A DNA stretch of 5,205 bases from an uncultured bacterium (GCA_937899155.1 CALDJM010000059.1:1-5205); one strand, 5' to 3'; shown: positions 1 through 5,205, counted from the stretch's first letter. Notes: generated by a model from the sequence alone, not told the origin. Numbers and translations: made by a program.

Positions 1-297
1 TTTAACTATTCTCTGAACATTTTTCAAAAGATATGTAGGAGAAAGGTAAAAGTTTATAAAGCCCGGATTAACAACTTCTACTTTAGAAAAATCCTTATCT
101 TCTATATGAGCTACTATCTGAATCGCTATATCTAAAGGATTTCTCTTTAAAACAGAAGCCAACCTCATAGCAATATTGGAAGAGTAATCACCATTTGATA
201 AATCTTTTGGAATTTCAACAACAATATTAACAGAAGATGTATCCAAACCAATCTTTTCCAACACTTCTGTAATTATCTTTTCTATCTTTTCTCTCAT
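1..297 (-). CDS. argS: Arginyl-tRNA synthetase, N-terminal 99 residues (gene runs off the window)
   Basis: Cytoplasmic class I aminoacyl-tRNA synthetase that attaches arginine to tRNA-Arg. Only the first 99 codons are present, open to the window edge. They match the N-terminal additional domain of ArgRS, which contacts the D-loop of tRNA-Arg: residues 28-47 carry the pattern 'EIPKD....GDY.SNIAMRLA' and residues 77-86 the hallmark 'NPGFINFYLS'. The HIGH-type catalytic motif would lie just beyond the edge. The ATG at 297 is chosen because it sits at the family's usual start and lies only 18 bases after the 3' end of tRNA-Arg(UCG). No Shine-Dalgarno site precedes it; a TATCAT hexamer ends 7 bases before the ATG, so the message may be leaderless or may come from processing of a tRNA-argS transcript. 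All Arg codons seen in this piece are AGA or AGG. The identification is firm; only the 3' part is unknown. Confidence 0.93.
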   Translation of the reverse strand, partial: MREKIEKIITEVLEKIGLDTSSVNIVVEIPKDLSNGDYSSNIAMRLASVLKRNPLDIAIQIVAHIEDKDFSKVEVVNPGFINFYLSPTYLLKNVQRIVK

Positions 298-304
298 ATT
301 CTAT

Positions 305-310
305 ATGATA
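305..310 (-). promoter_or_regulatory. Possible -10 hexamer for argS (leaderless geometry)
   Basis: The minus strand reads TATCAT (5 of 6 matches to TATAAT) in the 18-base gap between tRNA-Arg(UCG) and argS, followed by 7 bases and then the argS ATG. That spacing would place the transcription start on or next to the start codon. No convincing -35 box lies upstream, where the sequence is constrained by the tRNA. A hexamer like this can arise by chance in AT-rich DNA, so this is only a suggestion. Confidence 0.25.
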
Positions 311-315
311 CAATA

Positions 316-389
316 CACACCCGGAGGGAGTCGAACCCCCAACCCTCGGTTCCGAAGACCGATGCTCTATCCAGTTGAGCTACGGGTGC
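316..389 (-). tRNA. tRNA-Arg, anticodon UCG
   Basis: A complete 74-base cloverleaf. The acceptor stem GCACCCG pairs with CGGGTGT (one G-U at the first pair), followed by discriminator G. The D-arm is GCTC/GAGC with A20 in the loop (GGATA). The anticodon stem TCGGT/ACCGA closes the loop CTTCGGA, giving anticodon UCG, which reads CGA and probably CGG. The T-arm carries the TTCGACT loop. A20, C35, G36 and a purine discriminator are known ArgRS identity elements. G36-G37 is the usual TrmD m1G37 target. No CCA is encoded, so it must be added after transcription. It lies 37 bases after tRNA-Arg(GCG) and 18 bases before argS, and matches its neighbour tRNA at about 56 of 74 positions by my count, suggesting an old tandem duplication. 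Confidence 0.97.
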
Positions 390-398
390 ATTAGAACT

Positions 399-409
399 AT
401 ATTTTACCA
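399..409 (-). promoter_or_regulatory. Extended -10 promoter motif of tRNA-Arg(UCG)
   Basis: The minus strand reads TGGTAAAATAT, containing TGn followed by TAAAAT, an extended -10 element. The hexamer ends 12 bases before the first base of the tRNA, so transcription would start about 5 bases ahead of the mature 5' end, a normal short pre-tRNA leader. No -35 box is recognisable. The same 11 bases occur at the same offset before tRNA-Arg(GCG), which argues for function or for duplication of a promoter-plus-tRNA unit. Confidence 0.5.
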
Positions 410-426
410 TATTTCAGGCATTACTT

Positions 427-500
427 CGTACCTGACCGGAATCGAACCGATAACCTTTGGTTCCGCAAACCAATGCTCTATCCAATTGAGCTACAGGTAC
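427..500 (-). tRNA. tRNA-Arg, anticodon GCG
   Basis: A complete 74-base cloverleaf. The acceptor stem GTACCTG/CAGGTAC is perfectly paired, with discriminator G. The D-arm is GCTC/GAGC with A20. The anticodon stem TTGGT/ACCAA closes the loop TTGCGGA, giving anticodon GCG, which reads CGC and CGU. The T-arm is ATCGG-TTCGATT-CCGGT. ArgRS identity elements A20, C35 and G36 are present. No CCA is encoded. Most bacteria read CGU/CGC with a tRNA-Arg(ACG) whose A34 is deaminated to inosine by TadA; here position 34 is already G, so that step would not be needed for this tRNA. It is the first gene of the tRNA-tRNA-argS group and follows the comEC metallo-hydrolase gene by 54 bases. Confidence 0.97.
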
Positions 501-509
501 ATACTAAAG

Positions 510-520
510 ATATTTTACCA
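510..520 (-). promoter_or_regulatory. Extended -10 promoter motif of tRNA-Arg(GCG)
   Basis: The minus strand reads TGGTAAAATAT (TGn plus TAAAAT) in the 54-base gap after the comEC metallo-hydrolase gene. The hexamer ends 12 bases before the tRNA, predicting a pre-tRNA leader of about 5 bases. A TTGTCT lies 20 bases further upstream, too far for a standard -35. An exact copy at the same offset precedes the second tRNA. This would let the tRNA-argS group be transcribed independently of the competence genes. Confidence 0.5.
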
Positions 521-554
521 CACAAAAAGAAAGTCGTAGACAAAAGCCTTACAA

Positions 555-1397
555 TTAGAAGCTAAACTTAATATTTCCATCCCTATATGTCAGAAAATAT
601 TGAACATTTAAATTTTCAAACTTTTCAAGAGTTTCATAGTGCGGATGTCCAAAGCTGTTACCACTTCCACACATACACACAGCAACTCTCGGTTGTGTGA
701 AACGAAGGAAGGTTAAAGAGGAGGAAGTCCTAGAACAGTGATGCCCTGCCTTCAATATATCAATCCCTTGCAAAAACTCATACCCCAAAATCTTTTCCTC
801 CTGCTCAAGCTCAGCATCTCCCATCAACAACACTTTGTACCCATTAAGCACAAAAAACATTACAACAGAAGTATTATTCACATTACTCTCCTGCCTAGAC
901 TCCCCTTCAAATGGAAAAAGCACCATTCCATATATATCCATATATTCGAAAAAATCACCTGCTTTACTCTCAACTAAAAGTTCCGAATACTCTTTTTTCA
1001 AATATTCATATGCTCCATTATCATACTTCACTGGATTGTATAGAATCTCCCCTACAGCATACTTCTTTAAAACAAGCAAAAGACCATTAATATGATCAGC
1101 ATGAGGATGTGTCAGAATAACCTTTTCAATTGTCTTGTCATACCAAGGTAAAAACTTAGCTAGTTCGTAAAGAACCGTATCATCATCTCCACCATCGACT
1201 AATATTTGATAGTTACCCTGCTGTATCAATATTGCATCACCCTGTCCGACATTCAAAAATATTATCTCAACCCTCTCAATCTCTGTCTTTTCGAAAGCAA
1301 TAACAAAGAAAAGTGCCAATATGCAAAAAAGAATATTTAAAATATTTCTTAAAAACAGCTCTCTAACTATTCTTAAGGTAGTAATTGTATTTTTCAT
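555..1397 (-). CDS. comEC: Membrane-anchored metallo-beta-lactamase-fold hydrolase, the separate C-terminal half of ComEC
   Basis: 280 residues. Corresponds to the ComEC/Rec2 C-terminal domain, the presumed zinc nuclease that degrades the non-transported DNA strand outside the membrane. A positively charged N-terminus (K2, R9, R12, R17) is followed by one hydrophobic segment at about 19-35, predicting an N-in, C-out anchor. The domain then begins with the ComEC signature 'LNVGQGDA' (48-55), followed by the zinc motif THPHADH (96-102), GD at 193-194, AGHH (217-220) followed by SRTSSS, and a late GHPH (250-253). All expected metal-ligand motifs are intact, so this is not a decayed fragment. The ATG at 1397 lies inside the last codons of the channel gene, overlapping it by 35 bases in another frame; an in-frame TAG at 1401-1403 blocks any longer start. 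No Shine-Dalgarno site is evident, so translational coupling is likely. A single-base sequencing or natural frameshift in a normal fused gene is the alternative, considered less likely because the product has its own start and anchor. Confidence 0.92.
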   Translation of the reverse strand: MKNTITTLRIVRELFLRNILNILFCILALFFVIAFEKTEIERVEIIFLNVGQGDAILIQQGNYQILVDGGDDDTVLYELAKFLPWYDKTIEKVILTHPHADHINGLLLVLKKYAVGEILYNPVKYDNGAYEYLKKEYSELLVESKAGDFFEYMDIYGMVLFPFEGESRQESNVNNTSVVMFFVLNGYKVLLMGDAELEQEEKILGYEFLQGIDILKAGHHCSRTSSSLTFLRFTQPRVAVCMCGSGNSFGHPHYETLEKFENLNVQYFLTYRDGNIKFSF

Positions 1398-3036
1398 TCT
1401 CTAATGGAAAGAAATATATTACTAATACAACAAAAAACAGTAACAGGATAGATACTAGAAAAGGCAAGAACCTCCTTTCGATATCAAACTGTCCAACGCC
1501 AATCTCTTTAACAAACATTACAACAACCTCAAAACATTTCAGTTGCACATTTATTACAGAAAACAGAATATATGAAAAAGGTTTAAACAAGAGAAAGAAT
1601 ATTATTGCTAAGAAACCAAAAAGCATTGTACTTTCAACAATGGGCAGTATTAAAGCATTAACTAAAACCGACCATATTGTAAATGTCTTAAATGTTAATA
1701 TGGAGACAGGCAGTGTTGTTAAAGTACAGCTTAATGTTGGAAGGATATATTCGTCTAAAAAAGCAGCTTTCTTAAATACCTTTTCCCTCATTTGTACAAA
1801 TATTGGGAGAAGATATACTAAGCCCAAAAGAGCTGAAAGAGATAGAAGAAAACCAACATCCGATATCGCCATAGGATTTAATAGAAGAAACAGAAAAGAA
1901 ACTAAAGGAATTGATATATGCACAGAGGAACTCCTACCAAACAAAAGAGCTATCATTGATACACTTCCCATTATTGTAGCCCTTACAATCGATGTAGAGA
2001 GACCTGAGAGTATGCAATAAAGCCATATCACAATTAAGCCTGCAATTACTTTGGATTTCTTAGGAAGAAAGAAAAAGACCTTATTTATAGCAATTATCAA
2101 TATTGTCACATTATATCCAGAAGCTGAAATTATATGACTAACACCAGAAATCCTTGTTGCTTCTTCAAAAGAATTACTAAACAACCTTTTTTGTCCAAAC
2201 AGAATCCCTACCAACAATGATGATTGTGGTTCATTGAGTACCTGATCCACATAACCGACCATTTTCATCTTGAAATCTACAAGGATGTTTCGAATAAAAT
2301 TCCCTTTCCGAACTTCTGTCAATTTTTGACATTCAATTTGGGGAGCATCCATTAGAAAAAATATTTTTTTATTCCCCAAATATTTTTGATAATCAAAATC
2401 ATCAAAATTTTCAGGGACACTTAGTTGCCCCGAAACTTTACAAACTTGACCGATGCTAAAATCGTAAAAATTAGGAAGTTTTATTAGCACCTTACTACTG
2501 TTTTTCGACAACATTTTCCCTCCAAAATTTAAATCCTCTAGTAGAGTTGCTGTTAACAATATCTTCCTATGCTTCTCCTCTACCTCCTCTGATATATACA
2601 TATTAAAACTTGTGGAACTATCAGTGAAACTTTCGGCATCCTTTAACACAGAAGACTCATTAAACAAAACAGGCCAACTCCAAACTACAGAGATAAGTAC
2701 TGCTAAAGAAGCATATTTTGCTAGTACAAAAAATGTGAATACCCCCACTCTATACTTCTGACCCATTTTGGTAGGCTCGATAAATTTCCAGAGAAAAATT
2801 TTAGACAGAATTAGAAGAGAAACAGGAATCAGAATAGAAAGGAGCAACTCAAAAAATCCTATAGAACTTCTTTGTAAAATGTTTCTCAGAAGAAAAATCA
2901 CACACGGATTTAGTACAATATACAGAATAGAAAACAGCAATATTTTGTAATCAAAAATATACCTAGCAACTCCGACAACCCTATTAAAAAACTTCTCAAG
3001 CCTCCCTCGCACTCTGTGGAACATTTTTATATGCAT
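1363..3036 (-). CDS. comEC: ComEC/Rec2 DNA-uptake channel, N-terminal and competence domains only
   Basis: 557 residues; the polytopic membrane protein through which single-stranded DNA enters during transformation. Hydrophobic helices lie near 31-50, 58-83 and 98-124. An external OB-like (DUF4131-type) region follows at about 150-240. The Competence domain spans about 270-520, with the family patterns SHIISASGYNV (300-310), SIVRATIMG (349-357), 'NPMAISDVGFLLSLSALLG' (387-405) and 'LPVSILTF...NALILPIVE' (442-468). A last helix at about 524-543 is followed by a short polar tail and TAG. The metallo-beta-lactamase domain normally fused here is encoded by the next, overlapping gene. C199 and C236 in the OB-like region are spaced much like the pair that forms a disulphide in the B. 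subtilis ComEC N-loop. The start at 3036 overlaps the end of comEA by 10 bases and has the best ribosome binding site in the window (GGGTGAT, 2 bases before the ATG); the ATG at 3024 is a weaker alternative. Confidence 0.95.
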   Translation of the reverse strand: MHIKMFHRVRGRLEKFFNRVVGVARYIFDYKILLFSILYIVLNPCVIFLLRNILQRSSIGFFELLLSILIPVSLLILSKIFLWKFIEPTKMGQKYRVGVFTFFVLAKYASLAVLISVVWSWPVLFNESSVLKDAESFTDSSTSFNMYISEEVEEKHRKILLTATLLEDLNFGGKMLSKNSSKVLIKLPNFYDFSIGQVCKVSGQLSVPENFDDFDYQKYLGNKKIFFLMDAPQIECQKLTEVRKGNFIRNILVDFKMKMVGYVDQVLNEPQSSLLVGILFGQKRLFSNSFEEATRISGVSHIISASGYNVTILIIAINKVFFFLPKKSKVIAGLIVIWLYCILSGLSTSIVRATIMGSVSMIALLFGRSSSVHISIPLVSFLFLLLNPMAISDVGFLLSLSALLGLVYLLPIFVQMREKVFKKAAFLDEYILPTLSCTLTTLPVSILTFKTFTIWSVLVNALILPIVESTMLFGFLAIIFFLLFKPFSYILFSVINVQLKCFEVVVMFVKEIGVGQFDIERRFLPFLVSILLLFFVVLVIYFFPLENEKYNYYLKNS

Positions 3037-3779
3037 ACATCACCCTTGATTTTTTTAAAGAGTGCCTCACCTATTCCACTAACATTTTTTAAATCCTCTA
3101 TCGAAGCATACGGTCTCCCATCAACTATCTTCTGAGACATAGATGGACCAACACCACTTAGGGTTTCTAGTTGAGATGCAGTTGCTGTATTGATATTTAC
3201 ACACCCAGACTCATCTGTTTGAGGATTGGGTATAACAGGAGCAGAAGCTTCCTGCTCTTCTTCACTGGTAGGAAAAGACCTTTTTCCACTGTTAGACAGA
3301 ATATTCTGTACTTCTCTTGTCTGTGGAAGGAAGCTCAATACCGTGCACTCCATCTCATCTTCAAAAGGAATATATATCTTCTGATTATCTACCAACTTCT
3401 GGGAAAGGTTGAGTTTTCTAGAAACAAATCTATATGCAACATTAGAAGTAAAGCCTCCTGCCTTACTGACAGCATCTATTACCATTGCACCCTCCTCAAG
3501 ACAGAAAACACCCGGTTGTTTTAATGCTCCACTAATATCTACATGTATTTTACATACCTTCTCTATCTCTATTTTCCTATCCTGTTCTGTGGAACTTAGT
3601 AACAAAACCTCTTGCTCCTTTGTTTCACTCTCTTTATGAACCTCTTTTATATGCTCTACCTTCCCTATCCTAAAGTAAGGATAGATTACAAAATGGTCAA
3701 AGAGAATTCCTAAAACAAAGAACGAAAAACAGAAAAGAATATATCGCTGAATCTGCTTCTTTTGTAATATCTCTTTCAT
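3027..3779 (-). CDS. comEA: ComEA-type DNA receptor with SLBB and helix-hairpin-helix domains
   Basis: 250 residues. Binds incoming double-stranded DNA at the cell surface and hands it to ComEC. A basic N-terminus (K2, K7, K8, R12) and one hydrophobic segment at about 13-33 predict an N-in signal anchor. A charged linker follows, then an SLBB-like domain at about 75-138, with 'HVDISGALKQPGVF' (79-92), 'AVSKAGGF' (103-110) and 'LVDNQKIYIP' (129-138). A polar low-complexity linker (about 150-190) leads to the C-terminal DNA-binding domain at 193-250, which has 'VNINTATASQLETLSGVG' (194-211) and a second hairpin, 'VSGIGEALFKKIK' (233-245). This order is the usual one for Gram-positive-type ComEA. 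It overlaps comEC by 10 bases, as expected for one operon. The ATG at 3779 has no Shine-Dalgarno site but has an extended -10-like element just upstream. Five cysteines (76, 93, 144, 193, 249) lie on the predicted outer side. Confidence in the family is high. Confidence 0.94.
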   Translation of the reverse strand: MKEILQKKQIQRYILFCFSFFVLGILFDHFVIYPYFRIGKVEHIKEVHKESETKEQEVLLLSSTEQDRKIEIEKVCKIHVDISGALKQPGVFCLEEGAMVIDAVSKAGGFTSNVAYRFVSRKLNLSQKLVDNQKIYIPFEDEMECTVLSFLPQTREVQNILSNSGKRSFPTSEEEQEASAPVIPNPQTDESGCVNINTATASQLETLSGVGPSMSQKIVDGRPYASIEDLKNVSGIGEALFKKIKGDVCI

Positions 3780-3787
3780 TCTTAGAT

Positions 3788-3796
3788 ATTACAGCA
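3788..3796 (-). promoter_or_regulatory. Possible extended -10 element for comEA
   Basis: In the 61-base gap between the isomerase gene and comEA the minus strand reads TGC-TGTAAT: TGn plus a hexamer with 5 of 6 matches to TATAAT. It ends 8 bases before the comEA ATG, which would give an essentially leaderless message. No good -35 is seen. The gap also holds two AGTTAAT copies 12 bases apart (3825-3831 and 3813-3819), which could be an operator or chance in AT-rich DNA. The evidence is suggestive only. Confidence 0.3.
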
Positions 3797-3840
3797 GAAG
3801 TATTAAATCTAGATTAACTTGATTATTAACTCCTAGAAAA

Positions 3841-4491
3841 CTACTCCTCTATTATCGTGACTTCCTCCATTACAACAGGAGAAAGTGGTTTATCTCCTTC
3901 ATCTGTCTGAACATCACCAATACGATCAACAATATCTTGTCCTGATGTAACTACTCCAAAGAGTGTATACTTGCCATCAAGATTTCTAAGATTACTATCT
4001 TGAATATTACCAAGAGTTATGAAGAATTGAGAACCATTTGTATTTCGTCCTGCATTCGCCATTGCCAAAGAGTATTTAGTAAATTTCCTATCAGTTATCT
4101 CATCATTAAATTTATATCCTGGACCTCCAGTACCATCTCCTTTAGGGTCTCCTCCTTGGATTACAAATGTTTTTACAATCCTATGGAATGTAAGACCGTT
4201 GTAGAAACCTTTTTTAGATAAAGAAACAAAATTCTCAACAGTTTTAGGTGTTTCCTTTTCAAAGAGATCTACTTGAATATCTCCCATATTTGTCTTTATA
4301 ACAGCTTTATAATCTGGTAAGTTTGCTGTCTCTGTATTTTCACCCTTGTTGGTAATATTCTCCATACCTGTATTTGAAAAAAAATTAGTTTTGTTCATAA
4401 AGAAAAGACCAAAAAAAGATATTACCAATAACCCTAGAGCTAAAAGCAAAATCTTTCCGTTTTCTTTAAAAGCATCTTTGAATGCACTCAT
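3841..4491 (-). CDS. Membrane-anchored cyclophilin-type peptidyl-prolyl cis-trans isomerase
   Basis: 216 residues from the ATG at 4491. Catalyses cis-trans isomerisation of X-Pro bonds, probably on the outer face of the membrane. A lysine-bearing N-terminus (K5, K9, K13) precedes one hydrophobic segment at 14-32, then a polar linker, then a single cyclophilin domain at about 61-216. Diagnostic segments are 'TPKTVENFVSL' (81-91), TFHRI with the catalytic Arg104 (101-105), 'FVIQGGDPKGDGTGGPG' (109-125), NGSQFF (152-157) and 'LDGKYTLFG' (171-179). The position of human CypA Trp121, important for cyclosporin binding, is Asn170. An in-frame TTG at 4563 would add 24 residues forming another hydrophobic segment. 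I prefer the ATG because it gives a standard signal anchor, although neither start has a ribosome site. TTGAAT and TATTCT spaced 17 bases apart (4535-4563) form a weak promoter candidate upstream of the ATG, which also fits the later start. It sits between leuS and the competence genes, and a role in folding surface proteins such as ComEA is possible but not shown. Confidence 0.94.
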   Translation of the reverse strand: MSAFKDAFKENGKILLLALGLLVISFFGLFFMNKTNFFSNTGMENITNKGENTETANLPDYKAVIKTNMGDIQVDLFEKETPKTVENFVSLSKKGFYNGLTFHRIVKTFVIQGGDPKGDGTGGPGYKFNDEITDRKFTKYSLAMANAGRNTNGSQFFITLGNIQDSNLRNLDGKYTLFGVVTSGQDIVDRIGDVQTDEGDKPLSPVVMEEVTIIEE

Positions 4492-4583
4492 CTTATTAGG
4501 AATTAAAATTATGTAAAAGAAAAGAGCTATATATAGAATACCGTCTAAGAGGTTGAGATTCAAGAGACAAAGGGAAATATTCT
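4492..4583. other. leuS-isomerase intergenic region (or N-terminal extension of the isomerase)
   Basis: 92 bases between the leuS stop and the preferred isomerase ATG. The region is open in the isomerase frame from the TTG at 4563 and would encode a hydrophobic stretch resembling a membrane helix, so part of it may be coding. Alternatively it is an untranslated leader holding the weak TTGAAT-17-TATTCT promoter-like pair. I see no terminator hairpin or small RNA in it. Confidence 0.4.
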
Positions 4584-5205
4584 TTAAATGACCACACTCA
4601 CTATCTTTTGAGGAATATATATTATTTTCTTAGGTTTCTGTTCTTTAAATATCTCTGCAAAAGAATCATCTGTAAGAAGTTTTGCTTCTAAATCTTCTTG
4701 AGTTATATCAAAACTCACCACCATCTTTCCTTTTACCTTCCCATTCACCTGCACAGGAATCTCTATCTCCTTATCAATCAGTAGCTTTTCATCTATTTCT
4801 GGCCAATCTTGAGTGTGAACACTAAATTCATGACCTGTTATATCCCATAACTCTTCTGCAATATGTGGAAGTATTGGTGCAATAGTAAGAATTAACCTTT
4901 CAATATCTTTACTTGAAAATTTCTTAGATTGGTTAGAGTTGTAAAATTGCATAAGTGCTGATATTGCAGTATTAAATTTGAAAGCAATGATATCTTCCTC
5001 TATCTTCTTAATTAATTTTGCAACATCTGAGCTATCTTGCAAAGAATCATCTCGTTTTTCCCAAGCCTGTATTAAGAAAGTATAGAATTTAGCAACAAAT
5101 CTTTTGGCTCCATTGATAGCTTCTGTACTCCATGTGACATCTCCTTCATAGGGACCCATAAACATCAAATATGCCCTTGTAACATCAGCCCCGTACTCTT
5201 CTAGC
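4584..5205 (-). CDS. leuS: Leucyl-tRNA synthetase, C-terminal 206 residues (gene runs off the window)
   Basis: Class I synthetase charging tRNA-Leu in the cytoplasm; only the end of the gene is present. The reading frame is open to the window edge, so the TTG near 5168 is an internal Leu codon, not a start. Counting from the first full codon at the edge, the piece begins with 'EYGADVTRAYLMFMGPYE', typical of the junction between the catalytic core and the anticodon-binding helical bundle. The bundle continues with the family segment 'APILPHIAEELWDITG' (about 109-124). The C-terminal tRNA-contacting domain has 'PVQVNGKVKGK' (150-160) and ends 'KKIIYIPQKIVSVVI', the usual LeuRS terminus, with Ser where Asn is common. 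Length and ending are normal, so the 3' end is intact (TAA). The isomerase ATG follows after 92 bases. Both Trp positions near the start and middle use ordinary TGG. Confidence 0.96.
   Translation of the reverse strand, partial: LEEYGADVTRAYLMFMGPYEGDVTWSTEAINGAKRFVAKFYTFLIQAWEKRDDSLQDSSDVAKLIKKIEEDIIAFKFNTAISALMQFYNSNQSKKFSSKDIERLILTIAPILPHIAEELWDITGHEFSVHTQDWPEIDEKLLIDKEIEIPVQVNGKVKGKMVVSFDITQEDLEAKLLTDDSFAEIFKEQKPKKIIYIPQKIVSVVI

Noticed and set aside
501..554. Possible intrinsic terminator after the comEC metallo-hydrolase gene (T-rich stretch CTTTCTTTTTG)
   Set aside because: The only pairing before the T-run is a 3-base stem (GTC/GAC); there is no GC-rich hairpin, so it does not qualify.
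738..1095. Two overlapping plus-strand open frames opposite the metallo-hydrolase gene
   Set aside because: No protein-like motifs and complete overlap with a gene that has intact zinc-binding motifs on the other strand.
555..1397. Reading the metallo-hydrolase as a pseudogene fragment of a broken comEC
   Set aside because: All metal-ligand motifs, a start codon, an N-terminal anchor and a normal C-terminus are present, and the channel half is also intact.
1385..2020. A 211-codon open frame on the plus strand opposite comEC
   Set aside because: It is a shadow of the channel gene: rich in Lys, Arg, Thr and Ile with no recognisable domain, while the minus-strand frame has clear ComEC motifs throughout.
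3813..3831. Two AGTTAAT copies 12 bases apart between the isomerase gene and comEA, considered as an operator or short repeat
   Set aside because: Seven-base repeats are expected by chance in AT-rich DNA and there is no dyad symmetry or third copy; recorded only as a weak note in the comEA promoter entry.
1..5205. Alternative genetic code with TGA as Trp or Gly
   Set aside because: All genes read through under the standard code, Trp is TGG and Gly uses GGN. The five visible stops are TAA or TAG with no TGA, but five is too few to infer reassignment.
1..5205. CRISPR array, insertion sequence, attachment site at the tRNA genes, or phage gene
   Set aside because: No spaced repeats, no transposase or integrase frame, and no duplicated tRNA 3' end beyond the two complete tRNA genes themselves.

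Overview
The window is an AT-rich, densely packed bacterial segment in which every recognisable gene lies on the minus strand. Read in the direction of transcription (high to low coordinates) the order is: 3' part of leuS; a membrane-anchored cyclophilin-type peptidyl-prolyl isomerase; comEA; the membrane-channel half of comEC; a separate gene for the metallo-beta-lactamase half of ComEC; tRNA-Arg(GCG); tRNA-Arg(UCG); and the 5' part of argS. Both end genes run off the window. No gene-free stretch exceeds about 300 bases; the largest non-coding gap is under 100 bases.

Two functional themes are interleaved. The first is natural transformation. ComEA is a membrane-anchored DNA receptor with an SLBB-like and a helix-hairpin-helix domain. 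ComEC-N is the channel that passes single-stranded DNA through the membrane. The downstream metallo-hydrolase carries all the zinc-binding motifs of the ComEC C-terminal domain, the presumed nuclease that degrades one strand. In most well-studied bacteria ComEC is one polypeptide of about 700-800 residues; here it is two overlapping genes in different frames, each complete. The second theme is translation: leuS at one end, and at the other two tRNA-Arg genes directly upstream of argS, the gene for the enzyme that charges them.

Regulation visible in the sequence: both tRNA genes are preceded, at exactly the same distance, by the same 11-base motif, which reads as an extended -10 promoter (TGG-TAAAAT). 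Shine-Dalgarno sites are nearly absent; the best is in front of comEC. argS and comEA instead have -10-like hexamers 7-8 bases before the ATG, the geometry expected of leaderless transcripts. No convincing intrinsic terminator was found.

Organism: low G+C, tight gene packing, standard-code reading (Trp as TGG, no in-frame TGA in any gene), a split ComEC and a tRNA-Arg with G34 instead of the usual A34/inosine. This would suit a Patescibacteria/CPR-type genome, but that is an inference. I see no mobile element, CRISPR array, phage gene or clearly new system. The most distinctive points are the tRNA-Arg/tRNA-Arg/argS cluster with its duplicated promoter motif, the GCG anticodon, and the two-gene ComEC.
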